Counted from the first letter of the stretch, positions 46,741 through 57,065 are shown. The stretch: 64,000 nt of DNA from Rhodoferax sp. (GCA_030685025.1 JAUXWC010000277.1:1-64000), one strand, 5' to 3'. The notes: generated by a model from the sequence alone, not told the origin. Made by a program: numbers and translations.

Positions 46741-49092
46741 ATGTCCAAGTTTTCGCTGGTCGATTTCTCGATCCGTCGCCCCCGCTTGGTGGTCTGGCTG
46801 ACGGTTGCGCTCACGGTGCTGTTCTTGACCCAGTTCCCGCGCATCCGAACCGATACCAACCCGAAGAACATGCTGCCGGTGACCTCGGACGTTCGGGTCT
46901 GGAACGACGCGGTGGACAAGACCTTTGGCCTGTACGAAGACACCATCGTGGTGGGCGTGCAAAACGAGGCCGGTGTGCTCAACCAGGACACCCTGGGCCG
47001 CATTGCCCGTATCACCGAGGGCATTCTCAAGCTCGAAGGCGTGGCCAGCCGCGATGTGAACGGCTTCACCACCATCACCAACGTCACCTCGGAAGGCGGC
47101 ACGCTCAAGGTCGGCCCGCTGATGCCGGGGGCGCCGCAAAGCCCGGCGGAGGTAGAGGCCCTGCGCAGCGCGCTGGTCGGCAACCCGCTGCTGACCGAAC
47201 GCATGATCTCAAAAGACGGCAAGACCACCGCGATCTACGTGCCGCTGGAAAAAGGCGCCAATGGCGCCGAGATTGCCAAAAAGATCCACACCATCCTGGG
47301 CGTGGAGAAGGGGCCAGAGCGTTACTACGTGGCCGGTGATCCGGTGGCGCGCGACACTTTTGGCGCCGAGATGTTCAAGCTGATGGGCATCTTCTCGCCG
47401 ATTGCCGGCATGGTGATGTTCATCGTCATCCAACTGATGTTTCGCAACCTGGCGCTGTCCATGGCCATGATGGCGGTGGCCATGGCGGCCATCATCTGGA
47501 GCATGGGGCTGTTGATCGGCGCGGGCTTTCCGGTGCACATCATGAGTTCGATGGCGCCGGTGTTCCTGATGGCGATTGCCACCGACAGCATTCACATCTT
47601 CAACGAGTTCTATTTTCGCTACCGCGAGAAGCACGACAAGCTGGCCGCCATTCGCGAGACCATGCAGGCCGTCAGTCGGCCCGTGCGCTACACCGCGCTG
47701 GCCACCACCGCTGGCTTTGCCGTGCTGCTGTTCATGAATATCGTGCCGGTGCAGGTCTTTGGCGGCCTGATCGCCTTTGGCACGGTGGTGCTGCGGCTGT
47801 TTTCCTTCAGCCTGATTCCGGCGATTCTTACCTTCGTCAAGGAAGACGGTATCGCCCGCGCGGCCGAGCATGAGAGCATTGAACTGGATCGCAGCGCGCG
47901 TTGGCTGCGCGGCATCGGCCAGATCGGCACCGATCGGCCTCTGGCCACCGCGCTGGTGGGCCTGAGCTTGATGGCGCTGGCCCTCGTCGGAACCAGCAAG
48001 ATTCACGTCAACAACAACATGGTGGCCTGGTTCAAGGAGTCCAGCGAGATCCGGCAGGCCGATACCGCCATGAACCAGGCGCTGGGGGGCACCTCGCTGG
48101 GCTATCTGGTGGTGCAGGCCAAGGAGCCCGACTTCATGAAACGGCCCGAGGCCATGCGCTGGCTCGATGGCCTGCAGCGTCACCTGGAGACGGTGCCCAC
48201 GGTGGGCAAGACCTTTTCGGTGGCCGACTATGTGAAGCGCATCAACGTCGTGCTGCACGACAACGACGTGAAGTTCGACGCGATACCCGCCACGGCGGAG
48301 TCGGTCGGGCAATACCTGTTCTTGTTCAGCATGTCGGCCAAGCCGTCTGATCTCGACAATGTGGTGGATGCCAATTTTCAGCAAGCCAATGTGTGGGTGC
48401 AGTTGAAGACCTGGGACGCGGCCGCGATGCGCGCCGTGATTGCGGCGGCACAAAACTACCAGCGGGACCATCCGCTGGCGGTGACGGTCAAACCGGCCGG
48501 CATCGCCTACTTCAACCTGGTCTGGAACGACGAGGTGCTGGGCGACATGGTGCTGGGCTTGGGGCTGGCGTTGGTGGTGGTGTTTGCCATTCTGGCGCTG
48601 GCCTTTCGCTCGGTCAAATGGGCGCTGGTGGGCTACGTCCCCTTGCTGTTCACCATTCTGCTGATCTATGGCGTGGTCGGCTTTGTTGGCAAGGACTTCG
48701 ACATGCCGCTGTCGGTGCTGAGCACGCTCTCGCTGGGCATGGCGGTGGACTTTGCTATCCATTTTGTGAGCCGATTGCGCCAGCGCTTGAACGAGGCCGG
48801 TGGCGACCACAGCGCCGCAGCAGTGCGCGACGCCTTGCTGTGGACGGCAGCGCGACCCGGCAAGGGCATTGTGCGCAACGCCTTGTTGTTTGCCGCCACC
48901 TTTTCGGTGATGTTGTTTGCGCCGCTGACGCCTTACATCGCGGTGGGTGCCTTCATCGTCTCGATGATGCTGCTCTCGGCGTTGCTCACCATTCTGGTTT
49001 TGCCCGCCCTGGTGATGCTCGGGCGTGGCTGGCTGTTCAAACAAGCGGTGCCCATGGCGGCTGTCGCCATGGCATCTACCCAAGGAGAGTGA
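46741..49092 (+). CDS. RND-superfamily (MMPL-type) transporter
   Basis: A 783-residue transporter with the RND layout: a helix at residues 16-36, a large periplasmic loop, a five-helix block near 220-370, a second helix near 400, another periplasmic loop, and a final block near 610-770. The central SSD-like segment includes VFLMAIATDSIHIFNEFYFRYREKHDK. Short N-terminal loops resemble hopanoid (HpnN) or MMPL lipid exporters rather than AcrB drug pumps. The two following genes encode a LolA-like carrier and an outer-membrane protein, so envelope lipid or lipoprotein traffic is likely. Confidence 0.87.
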   Translation: MSKFSLVDFSIRRPRLVVWLTVALTVLFLTQFPRIRTDTNPKNMLPVTSDVRVWNDAVDKTFGLYEDTIVVGVQNEAGVLNQDTLGRIARITEGILKLEGVASRDVNGFTTITNVTSEGGTLKVGPLMPGAPQSPAEVEALRSALVGNPLLTERMISKDGKTTAIYVPLEKGANGAEIAKKIHTILGVEKGPERYYVAGDPVARDTFGAEMFKLMGIFSPIAGMVMFIVIQLMFRNLALSMAMMAVAMAAIIWSMGLLIGAGFPVHIMSSMAPVFLMAIATDSIHIFNEFYFRYREKHDKLAAIRETMQAVSRPVRYTALATTAGFAVLLFMNIVPVQVFGGLIAFGTVVLRLFSFSLIPAILTFVKEDGIARAAEHESIELDRSARWLRGIGQIGTDRPLATALVGLSLMALALVGTSKIHVNNNMVAWFKESSEIRQADTAMNQALGGTSLGYLVVQAKEPDFMKRPEAMRWLDGLQRHLETVPTVGKTFSVADYVKRINVVLHDNDVKFDAIPATAESVGQYLFLFSMSAKPSDLDNVVDANFQQANVWVQLKTWDAAAMRAVIAAAQNYQRDHPLAVTVKPAGIAYFNLVWNDEVLGDMVLGLGLALVVVFAILALAFRSVKWALVGYVPLLFTILLIYGVVGFVGKDFDMPLSVLSTLSLGMAVDFAIHFVSRLRQRLNEAGGDHSAAAVRDALLWTAARPGKGIVRNALLFAATFSVMLFAPLTPYIAVGAFIVSMMLLSALLTILVLPALVMLGRGWLFKQAVPMAAVAMASTQGE

Positions 49093-49093
49093 C

Positions 49094-49882
49094 ATGAAAC
49101 GTTATTGGCTATGGATGATTGCCGCCCTGTTGCCCTTGCAGGCCATGGCTTTGTCGGGCGAGGAGGTGATGAAGAAGTCGCAGGCCGCCTTCTTGTACCC
49201 GGGCAAGGACTTCAAGGCGCGGGTGGTGATGAAGCTGATCAACAAGGACGGCCAGGAGCGCCTGCGTGAACTCGCCATGCTGCGCAAGAACACCGGCGAG
49301 CCGGGCGGCGAGCAGAAGTACTTCATGGTCTTCTTCCAGCCCGCCGACGTGAAGGACATGAGCTTCATGATCTACAAGTACCCGGCCCGTGATGATGACC
49401 GCTGGATGTTCATTCCCGCCGTGAGCATGGTCAAGCGTATTGCCGCGCAGGACAAACGGTCCAGCTTCGTGGGTTCCGACTTCACCTATGAGGACGTGTC
49501 GGGCCGCGACATCGAGGATGACAACCATGTGCTGGAACGCGAAGAGAAAGTGGGCGACCGCGATTGCCATGTAATCAAGAGCACGCCCAAAACCGCCGAT
49601 GCCGATTTTGGCTACAAATTGACCTGGGTCGACAAGGCCAACTACCTGCCACTCAAGGAAGAGCAGTACGACAAAAAGGGCACCCGCGCCAAGCAGTTCA
49701 GTGCGGACGAAGTCGCCGACATCAAGGGCATCCCCACCGCGATCAAACGCAGCATGAAGAACCTGCAAAGTGGCCACCGCACCGAGGTCACTTACGTCAA
49801 GACGGACTACGACCTTGGTCTGGAGGACAGCCTGTTCTCGGAACGCTTCCTGCGCCAGCCACCACGCAAGTGGGTGGACTGA
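49094..49882 (+). CDS. LolA-like outer-membrane lipoprotein-sorting family protein
   Basis: A 262-residue periplasmic protein with a cleavable signal peptide (LPLQAMA-LS). It carries the pattern of the LolA-like family found beside RND exporters: KDMSFMIYKYP, DRWMFIPAVSMVKRI, FVGSDFTYEDVSGR. Such proteins are thought to carry a hydrophobic ligand across the periplasm. The start at 49094 lies two bases after the RND stop with GGAGAG before it. Its stop overlaps the next start (TGATG), so the three genes form one unit. Confidence 0.87.
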   Translation: MKRYWLWMIAALLPLQAMALSGEEVMKKSQAAFLYPGKDFKARVVMKLINKDGQERLRELAMLRKNTGEPGGEQKYFMVFFQPADVKDMSFMIYKYPARDDDRWMFIPAVSMVKRIAAQDKRSSFVGSDFTYEDVSGRDIEDDNHVLEREEKVGDRDCHVIKSTPKTADADFGYKLTWVDKANYLPLKEEQYDKKGTRAKQFSADEVADIKGIPTAIKRSMKNLQSGHRTEVTYVKTDYDLGLEDSLFSERFLRQPPRKWVD

Positions 49883-51102
49883 TGTCGCCCGCTCGAACCT
49901 TGCTTGTGCTGGCGCTGGTTACGGCGCCGGCAGCCTGGGCGCAGGTCACGCTGTCAGGCTTTGTGCAGCAAAACACGGCCGTCAACACGGTGACGGCCAA
50001 CCCTGATGGGCGCCACTACAAGTGGCTGGAGGAGCGCGCCCAACTCAAACTTGACGCCGCCAGCGGCGCCTGGCGCTTGCTGGCCAAGGGCGACCTGGCC
50101 TGGGACCACCTGGGCCGCCAAGGGCAGTCGGAGTTGCGCGAGGCCTATGTCGATTACGCAGCAGGCGCTTGGGATGTGCGGGCCGGCCGGCAGATCATCA
50201 CCTGGGGACTGGGCGACTTGGTGTTCGTCAACGATGTTTTCCCCAAGGACCATGAAGCCCTGTTCTCGGGGCGCCCAATGGACTACCTCAAGCGTGGCGT
50301 GGATGCGGTGAAACTGGGTGCCTACCCGGAGTTTGCCAATTTCGAGCTGGTGCTGGCGCCCGAGTTTCGTGAAAGCCGCATCCCGGACGCCGCGCGGTTT
50401 CGTTTGTACGACCCGCTGCCGATGCTGACTCAGCGCGACACCATCCGACCCAGCCAGGGCGAGTTTGGGCTGCGCATCTACCGCGACCTGGCCGGTTGGG
50501 ACGGCGCGATATACCTGTACCGTGGCTACCAACGCACGCCCTCCATGCGCCCGGATAGCATGACGGCGCCCAGCAAGGTCAGCTACTTCTACCCGCAGCT
50601 CTGGGTTTATGGCAGCAGCGTTTCGGGTCGAGTGGGCGAGGGCGTGTTGAGCCTGGAGGCGGCCTATTACGCCTCTCCGCAGGACCGCGCAGGCAGCGAC
50701 TTCACGGTGCCCAATGCGCAGACCCGCCTGCTGGCGGGCTACCAGATTCAGCCGGTGGAAGACCTCTCGCTGGGCTTTCAGGTCTACGCCGAGAAGCTGC
50801 ACCAGTACCAGGCCTACGCGGCCGCGCTGCCAACCGGCTTTCCCATTGACAAACGCTGGAGCCCTACCGTGACGGCGCGGCTGACCCAGTTCTACCTGCA
50901 CCAGACGCTGCGGCTGTCGGTCTACGCCTCCTACAACGCCAGCAATGGCGACCACTTTGTCAACCCGGAGCTGCGCTACAGCTTTACCGACAAGGTCTGG
51001 GGCGCGGTCGGCGCGAACCTTTTTGGCGGCAAGCCGTCGGGGCAGTTCGGGCAACTGGCGCGCGATGACAACCTGTACCTGCAGATGCGTTACGAGTTCT
51101 GA
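49882..51102 (+). CDS. Outer-membrane beta-barrel protein of the RND-LolA cassette
   Basis: A 406-residue exported protein (signal peptide ending PAAWA-QV). The rest is a series of amphipathic strands with aromatic ends, finishing in LYLQMRYEF whose terminal Phe is the usual barrel signature. Segments like WDVRAGRQIITWGLGDLVFVNDVF and PDAARFRLYDPLPM recall the DUF1302-type barrels that accompany RND and LolA-like proteins. It may be the outer-membrane part of a lipid export route. Translation is coupled to the preceding gene. Confidence 0.82.
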   Translation: MSPARTLLVLALVTAPAAWAQVTLSGFVQQNTAVNTVTANPDGRHYKWLEERAQLKLDAASGAWRLLAKGDLAWDHLGRQGQSELREAYVDYAAGAWDVRAGRQIITWGLGDLVFVNDVFPKDHEALFSGRPMDYLKRGVDAVKLGAYPEFANFELVLAPEFRESRIPDAARFRLYDPLPMLTQRDTIRPSQGEFGLRIYRDLAGWDGAIYLYRGYQRTPSMRPDSMTAPSKVSYFYPQLWVYGSSVSGRVGEGVLSLEAAYYASPQDRAGSDFTVPNAQTRLLAGYQIQPVEDLSLGFQVYAEKLHQYQAYAAALPTGFPIDKRWSPTVTARLTQFYLHQTLRLSVYASYNASNGDHFVNPELRYSFTDKVWGAVGANLFGGKPSGQFGQLARDDNLYLQMRYEF

Positions 51103-51136
51103 AACAACCGGATGATCAACCTGCGGGGATAAGCCG

Positions 51137-52318
51137 ATGTTCACGGGACGGCGCAACGTTTTGCTGCTGGCATTCAGTCAGGCTTTGATGCTCTCGGTCA
51201 TCGTCCTGTCGGTGACGCTGGGTGCCGTGCTCGGCAGCATGCTCGCACCCGATAGAAGCCTGGCCACACTGCCCATCGCCATGTTGGTGGTCGGCACCGC
51301 TATCGCCTCCCTGCCGGCGGCATTTCTGATGCGTCACCACGGGCGCCGGGCTGGCTTCATGATCGGCATCGCCCTGGGCTTGAGCGGCAGTCTGTTGTGT
51401 GCGCTGGCATTGCAACAACGCTCGTTCGGCCTGTTTGTCGCCGGGCATCTGCTGCTGGGCGCTTACCAGGGTTTCGCCAACTACTATCGTTTTGCGGCGG
51501 TCGAAGCGACGGACCCCGAGCATGCCGGTCGGGCGATCTCCTGGGTGGTGGCCGGTGGGGTCGTGGCTGCTTTCGTCGGGCCGCAACTTGCGGCGTGGGG
51601 GCGGGACTGGATGGCCGGTGCGTCGTTCGTGGGCTCCTACCTGGCCCAAGCGGCGCTCTGCGTGATGGCGCTGGCGCTGATGGCGCAAGTGCGGTTCGGA
51701 CCGGGCACCATCGCCCAGACGGGTGCTGCACGGCCGTTGCGTCAGATCCTGCGGCAGTCGGCCTTGCGGGTCTCGATCCTGGGCTCGGCGGTTGCTTATG
51801 CGGTGATGATCATGGTCATGACGGCAACCCCGCTGGCCATGCTGGGCTGTGGACTGGGCAGCAACGACGTGACGCCGGTGATCCAGTGGCACGTGGTGGG
51901 CATGTTCGCGCCATCCTTCTTTACCGGGTCCTTGATCAAACGCTTCGGTGCGCTACCCATGATGCAGACGGGCTTTGTGCTGCTACTGGGCCACGTGGCG
52001 GTGACACTGCTTGGCAGTGAGTTTCTGCACTTCCTGTCCGGCCTGCTGTTGCTGGGCGTCGGATGGAACTTTGCCTTTGTCAGCGGCACCACGCTGCTGA
52101 CGCAAACCTACCGCCCCGCCGAGCAATTGAAGGTGCAGGCCGTCAACGAATTCGTTATTTTTGGCCTGGTCGCGCTGAGTACCCTGTCCGCCGGATGGCT
52201 GTACCAGCGCTTCGGCTGGATTGCCCTTAACCTCGCAGTTGTTCCGCTGCTGGCCCTGGCCTTGCTGTCGACATCGGTCATGGGGCGGCGAATACACCTG
52301 TTGGAGAAACCCGTATGA
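51137..52318 (+). CDS. MFS transporter
   Basis: A 393-residue major-facilitator protein with about 12 helices. The loop 2-3 region reads MRHHGRRAGFMIG, close to the MFS motif A. The substrate cannot be read from the sequence. It begins 34 bases after the barrel gene and its stop overlaps the start of the cysteine desulfurase gene (ATGA), so these two are co-expressed. Sulfur compounds might be the cargo, but this is only suggested by the neighbour. Confidence 0.8.
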   Translation: MFTGRRNVLLLAFSQALMLSVIVLSVTLGAVLGSMLAPDRSLATLPIAMLVVGTAIASLPAAFLMRHHGRRAGFMIGIALGLSGSLLCALALQQRSFGLFVAGHLLLGAYQGFANYYRFAAVEATDPEHAGRAISWVVAGGVVAAFVGPQLAAWGRDWMAGASFVGSYLAQAALCVMALALMAQVRFGPGTIAQTGAARPLRQILRQSALRVSILGSAVAYAVMIMVMTATPLAMLGCGLGSNDVTPVIQWHVVGMFAPSFFTGSLIKRFGALPMMQTGFVLLLGHVAVTLLGSEFLHFLSGLLLLGVGWNFAFVSGTTLLTQTYRPAEQLKVQAVNEFVIFGLVALSTLSAGWLYQRFGWIALNLAVVPLLALALLSTSVMGRRIHLLEKPV

Positions 52319-53523
52319 GCGCCGCGCCGGGCCGCCCCAAGCAAGCTCGCACCGCAGCCCGCCAGGGCGAAGGTACTCCAGTGAATGCGCCGATCTACCT
52401 CGACTACAACGCCACCACGCCGATCGCCCCGGAAGTCGTGGAGGTCATGCTGAGCTGTCTGCGCCAGCACTTCGGCAACCCCTCCTCAGCGCACGCCTTC
52501 GGCCGTGTGGCCGCGCATACCGTGGCGACTGCGCGCGCTCAGGTGGCGGCGCTGATTGGGGCGCAAGCCGACGAGGTGGTGTTCACCGGCTGCGCCACCG
52601 AGGCCAATAACCTCGCTTTGCTCGGCGTGGCGCGTGCCATGGGTGGCAGCAAGCGACACTTGGTGATCAGCGCCATTGAACACCCTGCCGTGATGGGGCC
52701 GGCCAGGCAGCTTGAAGAACAGGGCTGGAGCCTGACCGTGGTGCCGGTAGACGGCTTTGGCCGTGTCTCGCCGCACGACATTGCACAGGCGCTGCGGCCT
52801 GACACCGCGCTGGTGTCCGTGATGCACGCCAACAACGAGGTCGGGACCATTCAGCCGATTGCCGAGATTGCGCGCATCACCCGCGAACGTGGTGTTTTGC
52901 TGCACACCGACGCGGCTCAGTCGGCAGGCAAAATCCCGATTGACGTGGACAGCCTGGGCGTTGACCTGCTGACGCTGGCCGGGCACAAGTTCTATGCCAG
53001 CAAGGGCGTCGGGGCGCTCTACGTGCGCGCCAACACACCCATTCGCAATATCGGTTTCGGCGCCGATCACGAACACGGCTTGCGACCAGGCACCGAGAAC
53101 GTGGCCGCCATTGCAGGCCTGGGGGTCGCGGCCCAGCTTGCGCAGGCGCGGCTGCCAGAACTGGGTGCCCAACTGCGCGCGCGGCGGGATCAACTTCACG
53201 CACTGCTGAGCGCGGCCATACCTGGCCTGATCCTCAATGGCCACCCGCAGCAAAGGCTGCCCAACACGCTGCATGTTTCGTTTCCGGCAGTCAGCGCACG
53301 CCGCTTGCTGGAGCACGCCGGCCACATCGTGGCGGCGTCGCTGGGCTCGGCCTGCCATTCGGAACACGATGCGGTCAGTGGCGTGTTGGCGGCGATGGGC
53401 GCGCACGCCGTGCGCGCGGCCGGGGCCGTGCGACTGTCAGTCGGTGCCATGACTTCGCCGATTGACGTGCAGCGCGCCGCTCAGGGGCTGCTTGAGGCTT
53501 GGCGAACCGCCACCGCCCCGTGA
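52315..53523 (+). CDS. Cysteine desulfurase, IscS/NifS family
   Basis: A PLP enzyme of up to 402 residues that moves sulfur from cysteine to a persulfide. Seen: YLDYNATTPIAPEV, NNEVGTIQPI, HTDAAQSAGK, the Schiff-base lysine segment LAGHKFYASKGVGALYVR and the mobile-loop cysteine in LGSACHSEHDAVSG. The GTG at 52381 (NAPIYLDYNATT) matches the usual family start better; the ATG at 52315 adds 22 unconserved residues but overlaps the MFS stop. It lies away from any isc or suf genes. A role in sulfuration of the molybdenum enzyme or tRNA is conceivable, not shown. Confidence 0.9.
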   Translation: MSAAPGRPKQARTAARQGEGTPVNAPIYLDYNATTPIAPEVVEVMLSCLRQHFGNPSSAHAFGRVAAHTVATARAQVAALIGAQADEVVFTGCATEANNLALLGVARAMGGSKRHLVISAIEHPAVMGPARQLEEQGWSLTVVPVDGFGRVSPHDIAQALRPDTALVSVMHANNEVGTIQPIAEIARITRERGVLLHTDAAQSAGKIPIDVDSLGVDLLTLAGHKFYASKGVGALYVRANTPIRNIGFGADHEHGLRPGTENVAAIAGLGVAAQLAQARLPELGAQLRARRDQLHALLSAAIPGLILNGHPQQRLPNTLHVSFPAVSARRLLEHAGHIVAASLGSACHSEHDAVSGVLAAMGAHAVRAAGAVRLSVGAMTSPIDVQRAAQGLLEAWRTATAP

Positions 53524-54143
53524 CGCCGCTGGGCTGAGACCTGGCAGAGCGGTCAGCCGCGGAAACCACATTACGGTGACGTAACGCGAAACAGCCGATT
53601 GACTCGATATGGTTTCCTTTTCGTAACCATTGGGTCCGTCGCGCTTGGCAGCGCCCCCTGATCTTGGCCTTGCAACCCCCAGGTCCGTCGTCGGGATGGG
53701 GAATTCCCCTTCTGAATCATGCGGTTACGCCTTGGACGTGATGGTTGGCGCGCTTTGTGCTGTGGAGTCAGGGAACTCCCGATACACGAACATGGTTACT
53801 TCACTACTCGAACGCACAGGCAAGACGCCCGGCCCCGGCGGCAGGGTGGGTTTCCAAGACCGGCCACAGGTGGTCAGCGCGGGCTGCTCAAGCTGGTTTG
53901 CTCTGGCAAGTGCGCGGCATCTGTCAGCCTGTGTTGCACGCGTTCGCCACGTGGCCCGGTTCGAATCGGGTGATTTGTTACGCGGCGGTAACCGTCCTGC
54001 CTGCCTGCAAGTCCACCTGGCGTTCGTGGCCCGCGCCGGCCCTCTCCCATCGATGAGCCCTGGCCTCGCAGGTGAAGTGAATGCTGTCCCCCATCGAGCC
54101 TCAGTCCGAACCGTACCAACCACTTTTGCATAAGGACAAACGT
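53524..54143. other. Long leader region before the molybdoenzyme cluster
   Basis: About 600 bases without a convincing gene. No FNR box, riboswitch or hairpin terminator was recognised. A GGTTCGAATC at 53958-53967 resembles a tRNA T-arm, but its stem does not pair. An AAGGAC site at 54132-54137 serves the molybdoenzyme start. A promoter and perhaps a long untranslated leader must be here. Confidence 0.5.
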
Positions 54144-57065
54144 ATGAAGCTGCTAGACAACCAACTGACCCGCAGAAACTTGCTCAAAGTCTCGGGTGGC
54201 GTCGCAGTGCTGACGCAAATCCAACCCGCCAACGCCCAGGAGTGGCTGGCGCAGGTTGGCAAGACCGGGTCCCGGCCGGATGCGGTCGGTACCGACGCCA
54301 AAATTGTGCGCAGCGTCTGTCTGATGTGCCACAGCGGCTGTGGCATTCAGTGCACCATCGTCAATGGCGAGTTGACCAAGATCGACGGCAACCCTTATCA
54401 CCCCAACAACTACGACTACGTGGCCAAGGGCGATATTGTCGAAGAGAGCGATCTCGACGGCGGGCTGAACGGCAAGGACGTCGGCACGCTATGCGCCAAG
54501 GGCCAGGCCGGTGTCTATGCACTCTACAGCCCGGCGCGCCTGAAACACCCGCTCAAACGGGTCGGGCCGCGTGGCTCGGGCAAGTGGAAAATCGTCTCCT
54601 GGGATCAGGCGTTGACCGAGATTTGCGACGGCGGTGTGTTGTTCAAGGATGTGCCGGGCGAGGAGACCCGCATGGTGGAGGGGCTCAAGTCGATCCTTGG
54701 CAACGACAAGCCCATGGGTCCGGAGGATTCGGACTACATGGACGAGGCGCCGCCGGACGGCTGGGGTCCCAAGCGCAACCAGTTCGTCTGGGCGCACGGG
54801 CGCAACGAGCAGTCGCCGCTGACCCCGCGTTTCGTCAAGGACTCGTGCGGCACGCCCAACATGCTCAACCACTGCGACCGTTGCGCCGGCACCTTCTACA
54901 ACGTGGTCGAACACGTGATGAACGTGCCGCCCTATGAGATCGGCGCCTATGCTGACTACGAGTACTGCACGCTGCTGATCAGCGTGGGCTCCAACATCAC
55001 CCACGCCGACTACCCTGGGCAAACCCGGGCGCGCTACCTGCAGAAGTTCGCCAAGCGCACCGGACCCGACGCCAAGCTGTTCAAGCACATCGTGGTCGAT
55101 CCCTGGCTCTCGCCGGGTGCCGCCAAGGCGCTGCAAGGCAAGGGCGAGTGGATCCCGCTCAAGCCTTCGAGCGACGCCTATTTTCTGATCGGCATGATCC
55201 GCTGGATGATCGAGAACAAGGGCTACAAGGCCGATTACCTGGCGCTGCCCAACGAGCAGGTGGCCAAGAAGACCGGTCGGCGCAACTGGACCGACATGAC
55301 TTACCTGGTGCGCACCAAGGAGCCCAAGCTGTTTCTTTCGGGCAAGGATGCGGGGCTGGGCCAGTCCGACTACGTGGTGCTGGTCGGTGGCAAGCCAACC
55401 CTGTTCCACGAGGCCGATGGCCCCGCCGATCTGGACGCCGAAGTCGAGATCAAGGGCGAGCGGTTCAAAACCGTGTTTCGCATGCTGCGCGAGCGCGCTT
55501 TCGAGAAAACCATCGACGAATGCGAACGCTTTTGCGACATCCCGGTCGGCACCATCGCCAGTGTGGCCAAGCAATTCGCCAGTGCCAAACGCCCGGTAAT
55601 CGAGATGTTCCGCGGCCCGATCCAACAGTCCAACGGCTGGTGGAACGGGCAGGCGCTGATTACCCTGAACATGATGGTCGACAACATCGACCGCAAGGGC
55701 GGCTACATCCCCGGCCACAAGGCCTACAGCGGGTCGGTGGGCGGACCCAAGCGGGAGGCGAAAGGCGTCCCGATTGATCGCAACAAAGCCAAGTACCAGG
55801 GCAAGAAGGCGACTTCGACGCGGCCCTTCTACCCCTTGGCGATCCGCACCGTCACCACCGAGTTCTTCGCCGGCGTGAAGCAGGGCTACCCCTACCGCAC
55901 CAAGGCTTACCTGAACTACTACAACGACCCGGCTTACACCCAGCCCCTGAACTGGACCATCACCGAGGCGCTGGTGGACCTCAAAGCGATGCCGCTGACC
56001 TTCAGCATCGACGCCTACATGGGCGAGACCACCTTGCTTTGCGACTACGTGCTGCCCGACACCGAGTACCTGGAGCGCTTCGGCGGCTTCAAGACTTACC
56101 CGCCGATCAAGACGCAAGTGCAGGGCCTGCGCCAACCGGTGGTCGGCACGCTCGACCCCAAGACCAAGAGCTACCGCGGCATCCACCCGGACGTGCAAAC
56201 CGCCGACGACACGCTGATCCAACTGGCCCTGCGTTGTGGCTTGCCGGGTTTCGGCAAGGACGGTGGCGGCCCCGGCGTGGACCTGTTTACCTCCTGGCAG
56301 TTCTGGAACGAGTTCTACAAGAACGGCGACTTCAAGGGTGAGCCCGGGTTAGAGCCCGGCAGCCGCCTGGTCAAGCTTGGCGGCAAGTACGAGAACCCGG
56401 CCAAGCAGTACGACGGCGACTACACGCGTTTCCCCGGCGGTCGCCAGGTACGCGGCCTGTCGGCCTACGCCGCCAACGTGGCGGCGAACAAGAACAGCAT
56501 GACCGGCAAGTACTTCGACGGACTGCCGCTATACCGCTTCATCATTGACTGCAAGGAGAACGAGATCGACCCGGCGATCTGGAAGGAGTACCCGCTGCAG
56601 CTCCATACCCACAAGGACGCCTGGCACACGCAGACGCGCACCATGAATAACCTGTGGCTGGCCTCGATCAAGCCGCAGAACTACGCCGAGATCAACCCGG
56701 CCGATGCGCAGAAAATGGGTGTCATCACCGGCGACTGGGTCAAGGTCAAGTCGCCTTCGAGCAAGCACATCCCCTTCGTCGAAACCTCGATGGGTGACGG
56801 CTGGTACAAGATGCAGGTCAGCGTGACCAGCCGCATCCGCCCCGGCGTGTTCTCGGTCAGCAACTCCTACGGACGCTGGGGCGCCGGCGGCAAGGCGTGG
56901 TCGGCGGACGGCAAGCAGCAGTTCTACGACAAGCGCATCGGCGCGGGCTTCAGTGTCAACCCGCTCTACATGGCCGACCCGGTGCTGGGCGATCGCATCC
57001 TGATTGATCCGGTAGGCGGCGGCACCCAGAGTTACGGCACCCCGCTGCGCGTCGAAAGAATCTAA
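54144..57065 (+). CDS. Tat-exported molybdopterin oxidoreductase, catalytic subunit (PsrA/TtrA-like)
   Basis: A 973-residue DMSO-reductase-family enzyme. A twin-arginine signal (TRRNLLK, residues 9-15) sends it folded to the periplasm. A [4Fe-4S] site is formed by C59, C62, C66 and C117. HCDRCAG near residues 243-249 gives Cys247 as the likely molybdenum ligand (Cys244 is an alternative). The C-terminal dinucleotide-binding domain starts near residue 800. By length and general wording it is nearest to tetrathionate, polysulfide or thiosulfate reductase chains, but no residue fixes the substrate or direction. A ferredoxin subunit, a TorD chaperone and cytochromes follow. ATG at 54144 has an AAGGAC site; the frame upstream to 54081 lacks homology. 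Confidence 0.92.
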   Translation: MKLLDNQLTRRNLLKVSGGVAVLTQIQPANAQEWLAQVGKTGSRPDAVGTDAKIVRSVCLMCHSGCGIQCTIVNGELTKIDGNPYHPNNYDYVAKGDIVEESDLDGGLNGKDVGTLCAKGQAGVYALYSPARLKHPLKRVGPRGSGKWKIVSWDQALTEICDGGVLFKDVPGEETRMVEGLKSILGNDKPMGPEDSDYMDEAPPDGWGPKRNQFVWAHGRNEQSPLTPRFVKDSCGTPNMLNHCDRCAGTFYNVVEHVMNVPPYEIGAYADYEYCTLLISVGSNITHADYPGQTRARYLQKFAKRTGPDAKLFKHIVVDPWLSPGAAKALQGKGEWIPLKPSSDAYFLIGMIRWMIENKGYKADYLALPNEQVAKKTGRRNWTDMTYLVRTKEPKLFLSGKDAGLGQSDYVVLVGGKPTLFHEADGPADLDAEVEIKGERFKTVFRMLRERAFEKTIDECERFCDIPVGTIASVAKQFASAKRPVIEMFRGPIQQSNGWWNGQALITLNMMVDNIDRKGGYIPGHKAYSGSVGGPKREAKGVPIDRNKAKYQGKKATSTRPFYPLAIRTVTTEFFAGVKQGYPYRTKAYLNYYNDPAYTQPLNWTITEALVDLKAMPLTFSIDAYMGETTLLCDYVLPDTEYLERFGGFKTYPPIKTQVQGLRQPVVGTLDPKTKSYRGIHPDVQTADDTLIQLALRCGLPGFGKDGGGPGVDLFTSWQFWNEFYKNGDFKGEPGLEPGSRLVKLGGKYENPAKQYDGDYTRFPGGRQVRGLSAYAANVAANKNSMTGKYFDGLPLYRFIIDCKENEIDPAIWKEYPLQLHTHKDAWHTQTRTMNNLWLASIKPQNYAEINPADAQKMGVITGDWVKVKSPSSKHIPFVETSMGDGWYKMQVSVTSRIRPGVFSVSNSYGRWGAGGKAWSADGKQQFYDKRIGAGFSVNPLYMADPVLGDRILIDPVGGGTQSYGTPLRVERI

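Noticed and set aside
47209..49095. Open frame of 628 codons on the minus strand
   Set aside because: Antisense shadow of the RND transporter, rich in His and Gln from reversed codons.
53951..53975. tRNA-like T-arm (GGTTCGAATC)
   Set aside because: The flanking bases do not form a five-pair T stem, and no acceptor or anticodon arms could be fitted.
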